This document shows, piece by piece, positions 22,103 to 34,060 of a DNA stretch of 64,000 bases. Position 1 is the stretch's first letter. Every line of letters begins with the position of its first letter. Source of the DNA: Heterobilharzia americana (taxonomy: Eukaryota > Platyhelminthes > Trematoda > Strigeidida > Schistosomatidae); the NCBI GenBank assembly GCA_944470555.2, contig OX104132.1, forward strand, positions 3,729,755 through 3,793,754, given 5' to 3'. The notes under the pieces were generated by a model, which made no database searches, was not told where the DNA came from, and was given only the letters and a program-made list of their open reading frames with translations. The position numbers and the translations under genes are program-made.

Positions 22103-22387
22103 GTGATTCGGAGACGAAAGCCAAAGTTTATCATAAGTGAAACATGCTATTCAGCCAGGCTTATTGTAATCGATATAGCACAACACATGTTACAATGTAG
22201 GCGTTATCACTGCATAGACGATTGCATCACATCCCACTGTGTTTACCAATTAATTTGTTTGTGTGTGTGTGTTGTTACACAAAAACAGACAGAAATTATC
22301 AAGATATGCACTTCAGCATGGTGGAACCTGAATAAACTAGCTAAAAAAGCAGCCAGATATACATATGTGGAAAACCGTAGATTGTAG
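22103..22387 (+). pseudogene. Penelope-like endonuclease-region fragment (right arm)
   Basis: Counterpart of 20138-20551: RRRKPKFIISETCYSARL, then the cysteine-rich DCITSHCVYQLICLC stretch. A stop at 22385 separates it from the end part (HVQKQSAFTP region near 22470-22500), which is in frame in the left arm. Confidence 0.6.
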
Positions 22388-23093
22388 ACGACAATCTACA
22401 CGTATTACAGAGAAACTGCGAAATGTGTATATATCGGTTTGCATGGCCATACACAAATTTATGCTTTTCTTGCATGTTCAAAAACAGTCTGCCTTTACCC
22501 CATGTCCACCATGGTAATTAACATATGAGTAAAACTTGGTTACTGTAATTGATTGTAATTCTATTTGAGTCTGTTTATTAGAAATATCATACCCTGAAAC
22601 AATAACATTTACTGGATAACAATCCTCCCGACATAATCTATTGTCCGAATTCATATCAGGTAACTTCATAACTTTCAGGCAGACTTCATATAGTCCCAAT
22701 CACCTCTCCTTTTCCCTGTGATGACAAGGGTAGTAGAGTTTTTCATGTAGCTGTGAAGCATGCAGAATCATTCCTATTACTCCATGTATTTGATGTTGAT
22801 TCGATAAACAAAGATTCAGTCGGTTATGAATCTCTCACTCCCTCCACCAAGCTAAGTTGGTTTCCAACACTGTCACCCTATCCCACCCTAATGTGTGATT
22901 GTGTGTTATTGTTTGCAGAGATATGGCCGAGCTCCGTTCTCCAAATTTCTTATCTTATTAGAGTATACTCATCTTAGTTTAGCTATGTTTTTGTGCTCTT
23001 TTATTCAAATCAACCCTGACCAGTCGACTATTTTGATTCACCTATGTATTTCACCTCGAAATCATTGTAAGGGATCTGGTAAATTCAATTATT

Positions 23094-23409
23094 TTACTGA
23101 ACTGCATCGATATGATCTTCTAACCTATGAAGCTTGTTTGTAAGTGAGTTTGCTTGCTTGAATGGCACTTTAATCGCAGCCAGGTTGATGGACAAATCTT
23201 CGTAATGCTTCTGAGGTACCTTCCTTGTATGGTAACACACCAGAAGCTTTGAATTCGCTCTTAATCCTGTCACCATTGTTATCATCAATAATGGGATTAT
23301 TATTGATAACAACTGTATTATTATTACTACTACTACCATTACTAATATTTTTCTTTCGATTTCTTATGAAGTTATTGGTGAATTTTGGTGAGTAATTATT
23401 GAGACCCAA
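23094..23409 (-). pseudogene. Penelope-like linker fragment (right arm)
   Basis: Counterpart of 19255-19563 with the same frameshift between VLPYKEGTSEALRRFVHQPG and IKVPFKQANSLTNKLHRLED. The shared frameshift shows the copies derive from one already broken element. Confidence 0.7.
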
Positions 23410-23618
23410 TGTATTTTTGATGTGTCTAACTTCTTATCTTAGATTTTCTGATCTTCTAGTAAGCATTTTCGCTCTATCACTCAGGCATTTAACTAGGCCT
23501 ACTTTAACTGAGATGGGGTAGGAGGATTTGAAGATGAAGTAGCGATTTCAATGGGTAGGTTTCCTCTAGACACTAGTCTCTAAACTTCCAACTTATATTC
23601 GTTTAATCTTGCAAACCA

Positions 23619-23915
23619 CTACATTGCTAGCTCACCTTCTTCACTTTCTAAGTCACAGGTGAATTGGACTGCATTCAATACTGAATTTATATGTGCCAAG
23701 AACCTATTGATGTATTCCAATTTCAGTAGTATAATCGTATCATCTATATATCGGAAGCATATCTTTGGAATAGGACTTAGTGTTTGAGGGGCCATCTGTT
23801 CCCTACCATCCTTAAATATGTCTACGAGGATAGGGGATATTAGTGATTCCGTGTCACCATTTCCATTTTGTCTACATATTTTATTTTGAAAGTTGAAACT
23901 GTAGATGTTGGGCAT
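23619..23915 (-). pseudogene. Penelope-like reverse transcriptase fragment (right arm)
   Basis: A 98-codon frame that differs from the left-arm frame only at DTESL (for DTRSL) and VDIF (for VGIF). It retains CFRYIDDTIILLK with both catalytic aspartates. The VDIF form is nearer to the usual PLE sequence, so the left arm carries the newer change there. Confidence 0.8.
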
Positions 23916-24613
23916 AATCGATCTGCTAGCACGATTCTCGAGATCGACACTTTAGTTCGATGCAGTAAATCTAGTAAATGATATTATTTCAGTGTTTCAC
24001 TAAAATGGAACCACCATGATAATCTTCAACTGATCACATTACCAGAGTTGTCCTCACACCTTATCATCCCTACTTCATCAACTTTCTTATTATTTATTTC
24101 CTATTTGCCATATTTTTTCTTCTCCCTCTTCCATTTTTCATCTCATAAAATGCCTTGATGAGTAGTTGTATGTGATCAGATTGTTGAAAATGGATGTGTG
24201 TGACTACATTACACAGTATTAGCTTGATTATTCTACATGTTTGTGGTTTGTCTGTGGAATGATTCGAGTGAGCAACTACCAAGTGTCCAGTCTTGTTTTG
24301 TGCCAGGTGACTTGTGACACTTAACGCAGTGTTCATTGATTCGAATCTTTCCGTCTTGCTAATTTTCATTTCGGTCAAAAATAAAATAGTTTACACTATC
24401 AATTTGCTACACGTCACTGAATTCTCTACTAGGTGGTGGGAACTGTAATCTCAGCGGTGACATCAGTTCCCTATGAGCAAATCATATCAACATGTTGGGA
24501 ATGATTTTCAACTGTCGACACTTATGCATTGGAAGTTGTTTGTTTGAGTAAATAGGTCGCTTGTTATCTATCATCAATTGATTTGGAACATATCAGTGGA
24601 TATGCAAACCATG

Positions 24614-25565
24614 AGAAGCAAGCAGATGGAGATACGCTGGACCGATGAGAAGATCCGAGAGGATTTGGATTTTGCCAACGATAATGATTAAAGTGTAATG
24701 TTGCACGGACTCGAAGATGTAGAGGTGAAAACCGATAAGTTGAGAGAAGAGGCAGGGCAGAGAACGAAGATGGGACTTCAAGTGAATGTAGAGAAGATAG
24801 AGGTGATGACGATACCCAACCAACAAGAACAACAAGCATCAGTCACCATCTACGGGGAGGAACTTAAAATAACTAATCTCTTTCACCTACCCACCTACCT
24901 AGGCAGAGCACCATCGTTTCACCTACAGGTTGTACAGGCACAGACTAAGATGTCACAACCAGACAGGATGGGAAAGACATCAAGGTAACATTTCACCAAT
25001 TTGAAATCCGTGTGGAGCTTTACTGCACTCAGCATAAGGCGTGAACAATATCCGGATTTTCAACACCGATGACAGTCAAGTCGGTACTCCCATGTAGTGC
25101 TTCAGAGACTTGATGCGTTACGAAAAGCATTTCCAAAAAACTACAGACATTCATCAACAGCTTCCGCCTACACTCACTCGATACTGAACATCAGATCAGA
25201 TGGCCAGAATGAATAAGCAGCAAGGAACTCACTCTGGCCTTGTAACGAACCAACCAATGGAGAACCTATCACCCAACAAGTATGCAGTGGATGAAATTGG
25301 GCATACGCTGAGAAGGTCGACTAGAGACATCACGCGTTAGGCAATGTATTCGAGTGGGAAAAGAAGGGGAAACGACGAGTTGGGCGTCTCAGGTGAGGGT
25401 GACATGGAGGAGATGGTGTGAGGAAGAAATAAAAGCTCGCAGGCAGTGATGGAGTCGGGTTGAAAAGACTGCAGAGAAGAGAGTGCAATAGAGATGAGTT
25501 ACTGAAGCGGTATGTTCCACTAGGAACCAAAGGGGAAAGTAATGATAATAAAGAACGACTAATAT
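24614..25565 (+). mobile_element. RTE-type retrotransposon 3' fragment (copy E)
   Basis: Begins in the RT palm (DLDFANDND in place of the catalytic F-A-D-D) and goes through MGLQVNVEKIEVMTI, a YLG strand with the CACCTACCCACCTACC insertion also present in copy B, then the C-terminal region and the 3' tail near 25500-25565. Stops and frameshifts throughout. Confidence 0.75.
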
Positions 25566-25744
25566 ACTTTTCAACCATCCTCGTTTATCGACTAAGATAT
25601 AGGTTACCAAGGTGGATTTGAAACAAGAATAAAGGAGTGACTATCGTGAATCACTGACCATGCAAATAACTTTCCGATGTTTTAGCCTATAAGTTTTATG
25701 TTCACTTCCATAGTGGAGACACTATCACCCACCACGAGGTTGGT

Positions 25745-25790
25745 ACATCCAGCTGAGATTCTCTAAATAGGGTTAAACATCCGTCCACGT
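25745..25790 (+). ncRNA. Degenerate hammerhead relic (second copy)
   Basis: ACATCCAGCTGAGATTCTC then TAAATAGGGTTAAACATCC. The core is damaged as at 11114-11158, with GAAA further changed to TAAA. Not expected to cleave. Confidence 0.45.
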
Positions 25791-25880
25791 TAATCCACTA
25801 TCCATCAATACTAAGAACAGATGGTTCGAAAATATTCAAAGGAGCTTTGGATATTTACATACTACATGCTTAATGCGGAT

Positions 25881-27249
25881 GACTCTTATATAGTGGGTCG
25901 AAAATATGTTTCAAGTTGGTTCTGACATTTGCTTTTTGTAGATATGGTCCGTCAACATCGACTGAGTAGTCTGGTTTGTCTATACATTGTATACTTCCCC
26001 TTGAAATTGGAAGTGATGTTATTATCTACGCTGTGTTGGTATCATGTCTTTGTGTATGGATGACAAGTCTGACTGTATCGTATGCTTAATTAATAACCAA
26101 ATTAGTCATTAAATTTCACTTGTTACTGTATGTATTAATCTTTATTCAAACAGGATACGATACTAAGTACTCTTCAATGTCTTATATTTATTACATCAGT
26201 TCAGGAACTTCCAGGAGTATGCATTATTCACTTGTGTTCCAGTGAGGTATTTGTTTCCCTTTAGAGTCACTAACATTTCCACAGAAGTAGATGGCTTACG
26301 TCCTCTATCTCACCGAACAAGCCGATATGGCTTGATACAGTATTAAGGTTCATCAGTAGCTGAGTTAAATTATCATTCTTATTGCATAGTGTTATAAAGT
26401 CATCGAAATATTTCGAATAAGGAGGGACGTAGTGCGCATATACAATAGTTAATGACATATGTAAAAGAGTTCCCATGGACACAACATTAGATTACTGTAT
26501 ATATTCACCCTTCGATGTGAAGTTGACTGTATCACCCTGCGTACTAGTACAAGTTCTTCTAAGTATGTCGAAGGGACAGCGACCACTGAGTACTATGAAA
26601 GTCACAGAGATACATCCATAATTAAACTTTACGTTAAACCAATACACCACCCTATCTCTGATAGTGACATCTCTAGATAACTAGGTTGTAGATGAGAATG
26701 ATATAAAAATCTAAGTTGCAGCAGTCTGAAAACCAATGACTTGACTACCGATCTACGATAAATATGAGACGATTCATCTTGATAGTTCAAAGTTGGGTAG
26801 TTTTCTAACTGCACTTACAGGTGTTACCAACTATTCGGCTCATTGAACTGATTTTGTTTGGCTATACTGCTGATGAACTCGACTCAAAACGAATGAAACG
26901 GACTATCATTACTGAGGTCACCATGAACTGCTCAACTAAATGAATAGATCACAAAAAGTGGCTTTTTCCTATGAGGGAGAATTTTCCAAAAAGTAAACTA
27001 GATAATAAGCACACACACAGAAACAACTGAAGAAAGTTATTAGGGGTGACTTTGAAGTCAAAAATTCAAAACTCCTGAAGACTGACGTTAAATCAAGTAC
27101 AGGGAATATGATTTCAGGTTACAATCCTGTTTCCTTATCATCAACATATTTCGTGTGAAATGTAGGCAGTTAGTGGAAACTAAATTGGGTGCAAAATTTC
27201 CATATAAATGCTTCTATGCCAAAATTTACTTTATATAATTACCATTGCA
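25881..27249. other. No recognised feature
   Basis: AT-rich DNA. A CTGATGA at 26868 is followed by CGAAT rather than CGAAA and lacks stems. No gene found. Confidence 0.4.
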
Positions 27250-27487
27250 TTCATCGTAGACTGACATCAGATGAAGAGGAACAAAGGAAACCTGAGGGCA
27301 CTGGACAGCTGTTTCGTCAGACTAGTATGGGACTCCTGAGCAGTGCGTACCCACGACCACGCCCTCCCCAGATCGAACCCAAGACCTTCAGGTTCCGTGG
27401 CCAGCACGTCAGCATTGAGCTAGCCACTGTGTCAGAATCCAGTCGTCCATGTTTCCAACTTCTGTTGGCTCACGATATAGTGCAACC
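27250..27487 (-). mobile_element. tRNA-derived SINE, antisense
   Basis: Minus-strand copy of the SINE at 8068-8330. It ends with CTGATGTCAGTCTACGATG complement at 27252 and begins near 27487 with the GAGCCAACAGAAGTTGG complement. The stretch GGATTCTGACACAGTGGCTA is identical between the two. The B-box reads GGTTCGATC-like with one change. Confidence 0.7.
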
Positions 27488-27499
27488 GCTATCCAATGT

Positions 27500-27625
27500 C
27501 ATCGTTGAGTAATTGTCCTCACCCCCATCAGGCTTTGCTCCCACCGGTCACGACTGAGGCAGGTACATCCAGCTGATGAGTGAGTCCCAAATAGGACGAA
27601 ATGCGCATCCTGGATTCAACTGCTA
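27500..27625 (+). mobile_element. Ribozyme-bearing SINE 3' part (Sm-alpha-like)
   Basis: From about GAGGCAGGTACATCCAG it follows the hammerhead part of the Sm-alpha-like unit and ends CTGGATTCAACTGCTAGCC. The tRNA-like 5' part is not clearly present; it directly abuts the antisense SINE. Confidence 0.6.
27565..27617 (+). ncRNA. Hammerhead ribozyme with a 4-nt duplication
   Basis: Stem I CCAG/CTGG, core CTGATGAG, stem II TCC/GGA closing CAAATA, GAAA, then ATGCGCATC as cleavage region. Between CTGATGAG and stem II sits an extra TGAG (27581-27584), a tandem duplication that separates core and stem II. Other core bases are intact. Confidence 0.65.
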
Positions 27626-27639
27626 GCCATTATCCATCT

Positions 27640-28400
27640 TAACTATTTAAACTATGTCTCAAAGTTGTGGAGTTACCCGACTGATATAACTATAGACATC
27701 AAATTGTGTCCAAAACATTATCAGTAAGTAATACTCCTCCTTTACTGTATGACATATATGATAAGCAGACTAAAAAGGGAACTGCGATCTACCGTAGTGC
27801 TCAAGTTTTACTCCTATATTAATGATAGGAAACTCAGTTAATTCCTTCGTATTGATCTCGTATTAGATCCTGTCACAGAGACATACTTGTTAGATCCGAT
27901 GAAGTTGGATCGTAAATTTTTAATGTTTTGCAATCTAATGGAATGTCTTCTGTACACCTTACTATGCCATGGAAGCAGTTACAGTTGCACACATACAAAC
28001 AAGGTAGATAATCACAATCCCTTTTCAATCCATAGATAACATGACTGTATACATGAATTCATGCTTAGTGCCGAAAATCCCTGTACTCAGGTCTATGGGC
28101 AACCATTAACAACCTTTCATTATTCTAATAGTGAGGAAATCTATTTGATAAACTGTATCTCCTTGAAAAAAAAAGCGGACAAAATCAATGTTGTAGAGTT
28201 TTTCATATATCCATTTCTCAGACCGGTGAAAATCATTTCTACCACATTCATTCGGTATCGATACGATAAACAAGGATTCGGTTATGAATCTCTCTCTCTC
28301 AAGCTAACCAACCAACAAACCAATTTCTTATACTGTCACTCTATCCAAACCTAGTGTGTAGCTGTGTGTGACTGCATTCATAAGTATAGTTGAGCTTTTC
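27640..28400. mobile_element. PLE fragments, tail to tail
   Basis: 27650-27870 (+) matches the region near 52960-53110 (CTCAAAGTTGTGGAGTTACC, GATAAGCAGACTAAAAAGGG, AGTTTTACTCCTATATTAAT). 28190-28400 is the other orientation and matches the reverse PLE text at 22740-22930 (GTAGAGTTTTTCATATA, GGTTATGAATCTCTCTCTC). No intact RT or nuclease motif; recognised by similarity to the other PLE pieces. Confidence 0.55.
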
Positions 28401-28539
28401 TCTTTATTCTAACTACCCAGCGGGAATTCAGAAATCTGATTGGCTATTCTCACCGCTATCAGAAGAGCCTTGAAATCTATCACAAACAAGCAACCACACA
28501 GTAATATAGTTTGAGGTTTATGTGGATTTTACTCATTTT

Positions 28540-28620
28540 CAGGTTAGCAAACATTCATCGTAGTCTGACATCAGTTGAGGAACCATTGACAATCCAGAAT
28601 AACTGTTCAATACTCCAAGA
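28540..28620 (-). mobile_element. SINE 3' fragment, antisense
   Basis: CATTCATCGTAGTCTGACATC followed by AGTTGAGGAACC is the reverse complement of the SINE 3' end at 8260-8295. Only the end is present. Confidence 0.45.
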
Positions 28621-29730
28621 TGTTCAATCCTCATTCTAATTACTAGTTAGTAATAATCAGTCAACTATTCTCATCCACTTCAAGGATATATAACTAGAAA
28701 ATAATGCGCCACCTGTTTGTCGTCTATCTTAAGACTAATTACTCTGTTGAGTAAATTATTCATAAATTGGTACTCAACTCAGTTAATTATGTCTACACGA
28801 AGGAAATGTGAGAAAGAAACGGGAGTAATTGGGCTCATGACGTCATCCACTGACTTCGAAAGTTTTACTAAATCACTTTTCCTTGTTTTCTGAAATGAAT
28901 AAATAATTCTCAAGTTTAAATGACAATTACCAAGTAATTACACCCGTGAATGTGATGTTGTTTTCGTGTACAGATTTCATGAAATCGGATTGGTGAGTTT
29001 CATTTGGTAAATGGAAATTTATGTCTAGTCACTCTGGTGTTATCAGGAAGTAGTAGATGTTGCAGGTGGAGCACGGTGTGATGCAGATACATTCATTAGA
29101 TGGTGAGGAAACAGAATCGCTATGTATCCCTGCATACAGGTAGACGAATGTGTATTGAAGAAGAGGGATTTCAGGAGTGAAAGTTAGTGAAAATATTCAT
29201 GAGAGAGTGAATATGTATGTGTTGGTGTGATTGATTTGTAGTGAGTTGTTCAATAGTCGTCGAACAGTGTTTCACATCATGTTGAATACTGCAGCTAGGT
29301 TAGGTAGTCTTTCTATCTGTAAATGGTTGAGACTGACGGTCGGACACTTCATGAGCGTTCTGAAGCCTGTTTGAAACAGTTTTATCATTTTGTATCATTG
29401 TGGTTCAAGTTGGGTTGTCGCTTAACATGCTTTGACTGACATATATATTTGACCTAGCAATCATTGCAAAGGTTTTTTTTAAACAATGAAGCATGAGTAA
29501 TTATATTTACTCTTTGCACTTCGCGGAGGAAATGTTCATGAAACAAGAGCAGGAGATTTCGAATCTCATATCTGCATTCAGCCTTTCAACTACAACCGTA
29601 TGTCAAGGTTATTGTTTACCTAATACTTTACTGCGCTGTACTGCACTATCCTTTACTTTATCATACTGCACTACATTACACTACACTATTTATTCTAAAG
29701 TGTATTTTTTGTTATTGTTATTACAATTAT
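28621..29730. other. No recognised feature
   Basis: No coding motif. The frame at 29493 runs into antisense RTE text and is not supported as a gene. Confidence 0.35.
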
Positions 29731-30540
29731 TTCTCCATTGGATTCCCAGTGGAACATACGGCTTCAAGAACACGCCTCCATTCAACTCTCTTCTCTCCAG
29801 TCTTCACAACCTCGCTTCACCAATGCCCACAACCTCTCATCTCTTCATCACATCATCTCCTCCATGTCACCCTCACTCCAAAACCGCCGATGCTCAACTC
29901 GTCGTTTCCCCTTTGCAGTCCACTCGAAGGCCTGGTCGTGCGCGTGATGTCCACGAATGGTCTTCTCACCGCATACCCAATCCAATCCAATCCATATCCA
30001 CTTCATTCCACTGCATATTTGTTGCCTGATAGGTTCAACACTCGTTGGTTCATTGCCAGTTCACAGTTCCTTCTTACTTATTCCTATCATTCTGGTCATC
30101 CATCTACTCTTCAGTGTCTGTATCGAGTGAGTGTATGTGTGAGTTGTTCATGAATGTCTGTAGTTTGTTGGAAATGCATTTCGTAATGCGCCACACCTCT
30201 CAACCATCACATGGGAGCACTGACTTGACTGACATTGGTGTTGAAAATCCGGATATTGTTCAGGCTTTATGCTGAGTTGAGTGTAGTAGATGTGCACACA
30301 GGTTTCATGTTAATGAAGGGTAGCCTGTCTTGCATTTCCGATTCCGTCTGGATATAACATGCTTATCTGTGGCAGTGCCACATGTAGCTGCCTGGGTAGG
30401 TCGAAGGGACTATTTCTTTGATTTCTCTTCCGTTGATGTTGACTGATTCTTGTTGTTGTTGTTGTTTGGGTATCTTCATCACCTCTGTCTTGTTTACGTT
30501 CACTTGAAATCCAGTCTTCGCTGCCTTTATTCTACACTGT
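29731..30540 (-). mobile_element. RTE-type retrotransposon fragment, antisense (copy F)
   Basis: Minus strand from about 30540: the strand for EVMKIPKQQQQQE (CAACAACAACAACAAG-type run), then AGSYVWHCHR-type broken text, SVLPCDGSET remnants and the 3' end with the VTLTP complement near 29860 and the tail at 29735. It belongs to the subfamily marked by GAAGAGTAGATGGATGACC (complement near 30095-30115). Plus-strand frames at 29749 and 30045 are shadows. Confidence 0.75.
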
Positions 30541-31189
30541 AGCTTGGTTTAATATACCTATCTGCACTATCACACTGTACTATACTTATAACTATATAAT
30601 CACCAGTATATAACTTCTACTTGAGTCATTTAATACACAAACATCAGAAACTAGTGCAACTTAATAATTAGTAGCTAACCTTCACTATGTACTCCGTCAA
30701 TTATAACGTTTCTGTACACTTCACCTGCCATGATTAGTAGTGTAGACTTCAAAGGTAGCTTTATCACTCAGTGAGAAATGAAGAAATAACCATTGAAACA
30801 GCTGAATACAACTTATTGACATGAAGTTGGCCATGAAAACTAACCTTCTTCACTATTGGTTACCTTTATTTAAATGAACAAACGTCAAGGTCAAAACATC
30901 GGCCTACAACTTTCTAGCGGAAACTAACCAATCGGATTTCTTCTACACTATAATTTCATTAATTTGTCAGTTTAGTTGAGTTTTTAAAATCAAAAAAATA
31001 ATATAACATGACAGACTAATGCAAAGTCACTCACATCAAAACAGATAACAGCAAGACATGAGAAACATATTAGCCAGCTGCTTCGAAAGTTGTCAGTTCA
31101 TAGATTCATCAGCTTTACTGAGACTAATGTTAAGATGACAAACCACCGAATCTATGATCCAACTTCAACAGTCTTTTTTGTTTCCATTG
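30541..31189. other. No gene; loose relatives of the ~40-bp unit
   Basis: AGAAATAACCATTGAAACAG (near 30783) and AAACTAACCAATCGGATTTC (near 30921) resemble the unit clustered at 7.1-7.6 kb but are weak on their own. Confidence 0.3.
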
Positions 31190-31432
31190 GGATTCGAACC
31201 ACGTACTCAGTACTTCAAACCCCAAGGTGTTACTCACTGCGGTATGACATCCACCTCTTGTATAATGGGCATTAGTTGATGTTCATAATCTTCCGTTGCT
31301 ATGCTTTAGCGTTTGAAGCAATTGGTATGCGGTTTAAATCACAGTGGGAGTAATATCACTCTTTGGAGTATAGCTACACCCAGCTGACGAGTCCCAAATG
31401 GGGCGAAAGCCCGTCTTGAATTCAACTGCTAG
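31190..31432 (+). mobile_element. tRNA-like relic (-) followed by ribozyme-bearing SINE (+)
   Basis: GGGATTCGAACCACG at 31190 is the complement of a pol III B-box (GTGGTTCGAATCCC), an antisense SINE or pseudo-tRNA piece. From about 31265 the plus strand follows the Sm-alpha-like unit: TTTAGCGTTTGAAGCAATTG, AGTGGGAGTAATATCACTC, then a hammerhead and TTCAACTGCTAGCTACC. Confidence 0.6.
31376..31423 (+). ncRNA. Hammerhead ribozyme, weakened stems
   Basis: Core CTGACGAG and GAAA are intact, stem II GTCC/GGGC closes with one G-U pair, and a CGTC cleavage triplet is present. Stem I is CCAG with TTGA after the cleavage site, so only three pairs remain, one a wobble. Stem III is poor. Weak or no activity is likely. 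Confidence 0.6.
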
Positions 31433-32535
31433 CTACCATCAAGCAAATTACAACCTTATTCACCATATTTTCATACATAACCTAGGATTTTTTGCTTGTT
31501 ATGGCTTAAATTTGTGAGTAGTCTTATAAGTTGGATTATGGGATAACCAGTGAAAGGTTATACATGAGAGAATATTAGACCCTGTTAAGACCATATTGAC
31601 TTGTTTCAATAGAGTTACGTAGCTGGTAAACTCGAAAGTGACGAACAGTGTACATGACACTAAAGTACTTAACAGTACCCCTGATAGGTAAGTATTTGAT
31701 CTGTAAAATGTATCTTCATTCATGAGGAAATGACTACTTCACTACACACTCTCATCTTTGTCACCCAGAGCCACAATTGGACGTTTTACTATTTATCTAG
31801 AAGGTAAAAATTAAATTCACTTGATGAATTTAGCTCATCATTGAGAACTACAGAAGATTATATTGGTCATGACCCACCCTGACATTGATTGTTTAAGATC
31901 TAGGCTGGTGGTCCAGACATTCAACTTTCAACCAGTAAGTTGCGGTTTCGAGCCATAACCTTAACTAAGTTAATGAATTTACTTTGTCCGATTTCCGTCC
32001 TACAAGTCAATAAGTGAATGAGTGATTGAATGAGTGAGTGCATGAGTTGCAGAGTAAGTGAGTGTATGTGTGATTGAGTGAGTGGTACTATCTCCCCAAT
32101 GAATGTTGACCATCTTGGATGGAAATTTAACAAGTTATACAAAGCTATTTTGAACTGAAGCATTTTGGTTAAAACTTCGTCTACTTTCAGCAATAGTTTT
32201 GGATACTGCTGCTTCAAGGTGAGCATTAATAGTCAGCCAAAACAAACTATTTTATCCAACTTCTCAGCTGAATTCTGTCTCCTAAAACTAATTCATAGTT
32301 ATGCGACAGTGAGGTTACAAATAGAAAGAATTCTTGGTAAAAATCAGTGATATTGATTCATAAGTCTTCAGTTGAGTTGAAAATGATTTCTGATTAGGAA
32401 ACTAACATCATAAATCTGTTATACTTAATATTTTAGAAACCTTTAATCTAACCAACTGAAGTTCAGTTAGTAGACCAAACAAGTTTACTTGTTCTTAACA
32501 CTTCTACCCAATTAGGACTGATCCTGATATCATAA
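31433..32535. other. No gene; degenerate GAGT/GAAT tandem repeat and tRNA-like trace
   Basis: A tandem tract of GAGTGAATGA-type units lies at 31986-32086. CGGTTTCGAGCC near 31946 faintly resembles a B-box. No coding evidence. Confidence 0.35.
31986..32086. repeat. Degenerate (AGTGAGTGATTG)n simple repeat
   Basis: Runs of AGTGAATGAGTGATTGAATG and GAGTGAGTGCATGAG, directly visible, imperfect and about 100 bp long. Confidence 0.7.
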
Positions 32536-34060
32536 ATGCGTTTTGTCTGCCATAGCTCCGTCAACTTCGTTGGGTAGACGTAAGGAGATGTATAGACGCA
32601 GGGACAACAGCGGACATTCTCACACCACTGGTGGAAAAGGTCTAGAAGGAAGGGAGGGTACCTGCAGATTGGAAGAGGGGGTTCCTTGTCAAACTCCCGA
32701 AGAAGAGAGACCTAAGTCTCTGCAAGAACTGGCTCAGAATCATGCTGTTGTCCACCCAAAGCAAGCAAAATATTAAACCGCATCATCCTGGAGAGACTAA
32801 AAGATATACTGGATTCAAAACTACGACCGGAACAGGCAGGCTTATGGAAGTACAAATCATGTACGGACCAAATTGCAACGCTTCGCGTCATTATAGAATA
32901 GAGTATAGAGTGGCAGTCAATTCTCTAACTCAACTTCATCGACTTTGAAAAGGCCTTCGACAGCGTCAAACGACAAGTAATTTGGCAGTTGCTTTAACAC
33001 TACGGAATACCACAAACATTTATCAACCTCATTCAACAAATATATGAAGACGCCACATGCCAAGTAATTCACAATGGGAAGCTCACTGATGACTTTGAAG
33101 TGAAGACAGGAGTAAGACAAGGCTATCTACTATCATCCATGATAGTCCTGATTATGGTGGATTGGATCATGCAACAAACCGTGAGGAGCAAGAAGATGGG
33201 CAAATGCTGGACCGATGAACAGACCCCAGAAGACTTGGATTTCACCGATGACTTGTGTCTAGTGTCATAAAAACTTGAAGATCTACAGGCAAAAACCAAC
33301 AAGTTGAGAGAAGAGGCGAGGCAGCGAAAACGGCACTTCAAGTGAACATAGAGAAAACAGAGGTGATGAAGATACCCAAACAACAACAAGAGGCACCAAT
33401 CACCATCAACGGGGAAACTTGAAGGAAGTAGCCTCTTCCACCTATCTAGGCAGCATCGTTTCAACTACATGCGGGACACACTAAGATGTCAAAACTAGGA
33501 ATAAAAAGAGAGCAAGGCAGGCTTTCACCAATCTAAAATCAGTGTGGAGGTCTACTGCACTCAGCATAAAGCCTGAACAATATCCAGATTTTCAACACCA
33601 ATGTCAGTCAAGTCAGTGCTCCCGTGTGATGGTTCAGAAACTTGGCGTGTCACGAAATGCATTTCCAACAAACTACAGACATTCATCAACAGCTCCCACC
33701 TACGCTCACTCGATACTGAAGATCGGATGTCCAGAAACAACAAACAACAGAGAGCTCTGGGAACGAGTCAACCAAGAACCTATAACTCAACAGATATGCA
33801 GTGGATGAAAGTGGAGATGGACTGGTCATACATTGAGAAGGCTGATTGAGGACATCACTCACCAGGCCAGTCACTCGAGCGGAACCCATATAGGAAACGA
33901 CGAGTTGGGCGTCGGAGGCGAGGGTGACATGAAGGTGATGATTTGAGGAAGGAATGAAAGCTTGTGGGCAGTCGTGGCGTCAGGTAGAAAAGACTGCAGG
34001 GAAGAGATTGCAAAGAAGGCATGTCACTGAAGCCGTATGTTTCACTAGGAAATATGGGGA
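32536..34060 (+). mobile_element. RTE-type retrotransposon, RT to 3' end (copy G)
   Basis: One of the longest RTE copies. In order: GVPCQTPEEERPKSLQELAQ (frame-shifted GDLSLCKN-type motif), LNRIILERLKD, FIDFEKAFDSVKRQVIWQLL, HYGIPQTFINLIQQIYED, GVRQGYLLSSMIVLIMVDWIM, the catalytic strand LDFTDDLCLVS (T for A), KLEDLQAKTNKL, SVLPCDGSETWRVTKCISNK, TFINSSHLRS and the 3' end at about 34060. At least four frameshifts or stops. The endonuclease domain is missing. Confidence 0.85.

Larger units (their letters stand above)
21947..24613 (-). repeat. Right arm of 2.65-kb inverted repeat (PLE-derived)
   Basis: Reverse complement of 18051-20707, ending with GTGGATATGCAAACCATG at 24613. Its last ~225 bp are shared with the composite repeat (copy 2, 24388-25880), so the inverted repeat and the composite overlap. 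At 23281-23345 the Asn/Ser codon run is different from that in the left arm. Confidence 0.85.
24388..25880 (+). repeat. Composite repeat, copy 2
   Basis: Same three-part structure and junctions as 9728-11240. The first ~225 bp double as the outer end of the inverted repeat's right arm. Copy 2 differs from copy 1 by scattered substitutions and small indels, for example AGATGGAGATACGCTGGACC is shared while the following RTE frame is broken at different places. Confidence 0.75.

Noticed and set aside
26868..26905. CTGATGA as hammerhead core
   Set aside because: Followed by CGAAT in place of CGAAA; no stem II or flanking SINE text.
31986..32086. CRISPR-like or satellite array
   Set aside because: Units are short, imperfect and without spacers; a simple sequence repeat in a eukaryotic genome.
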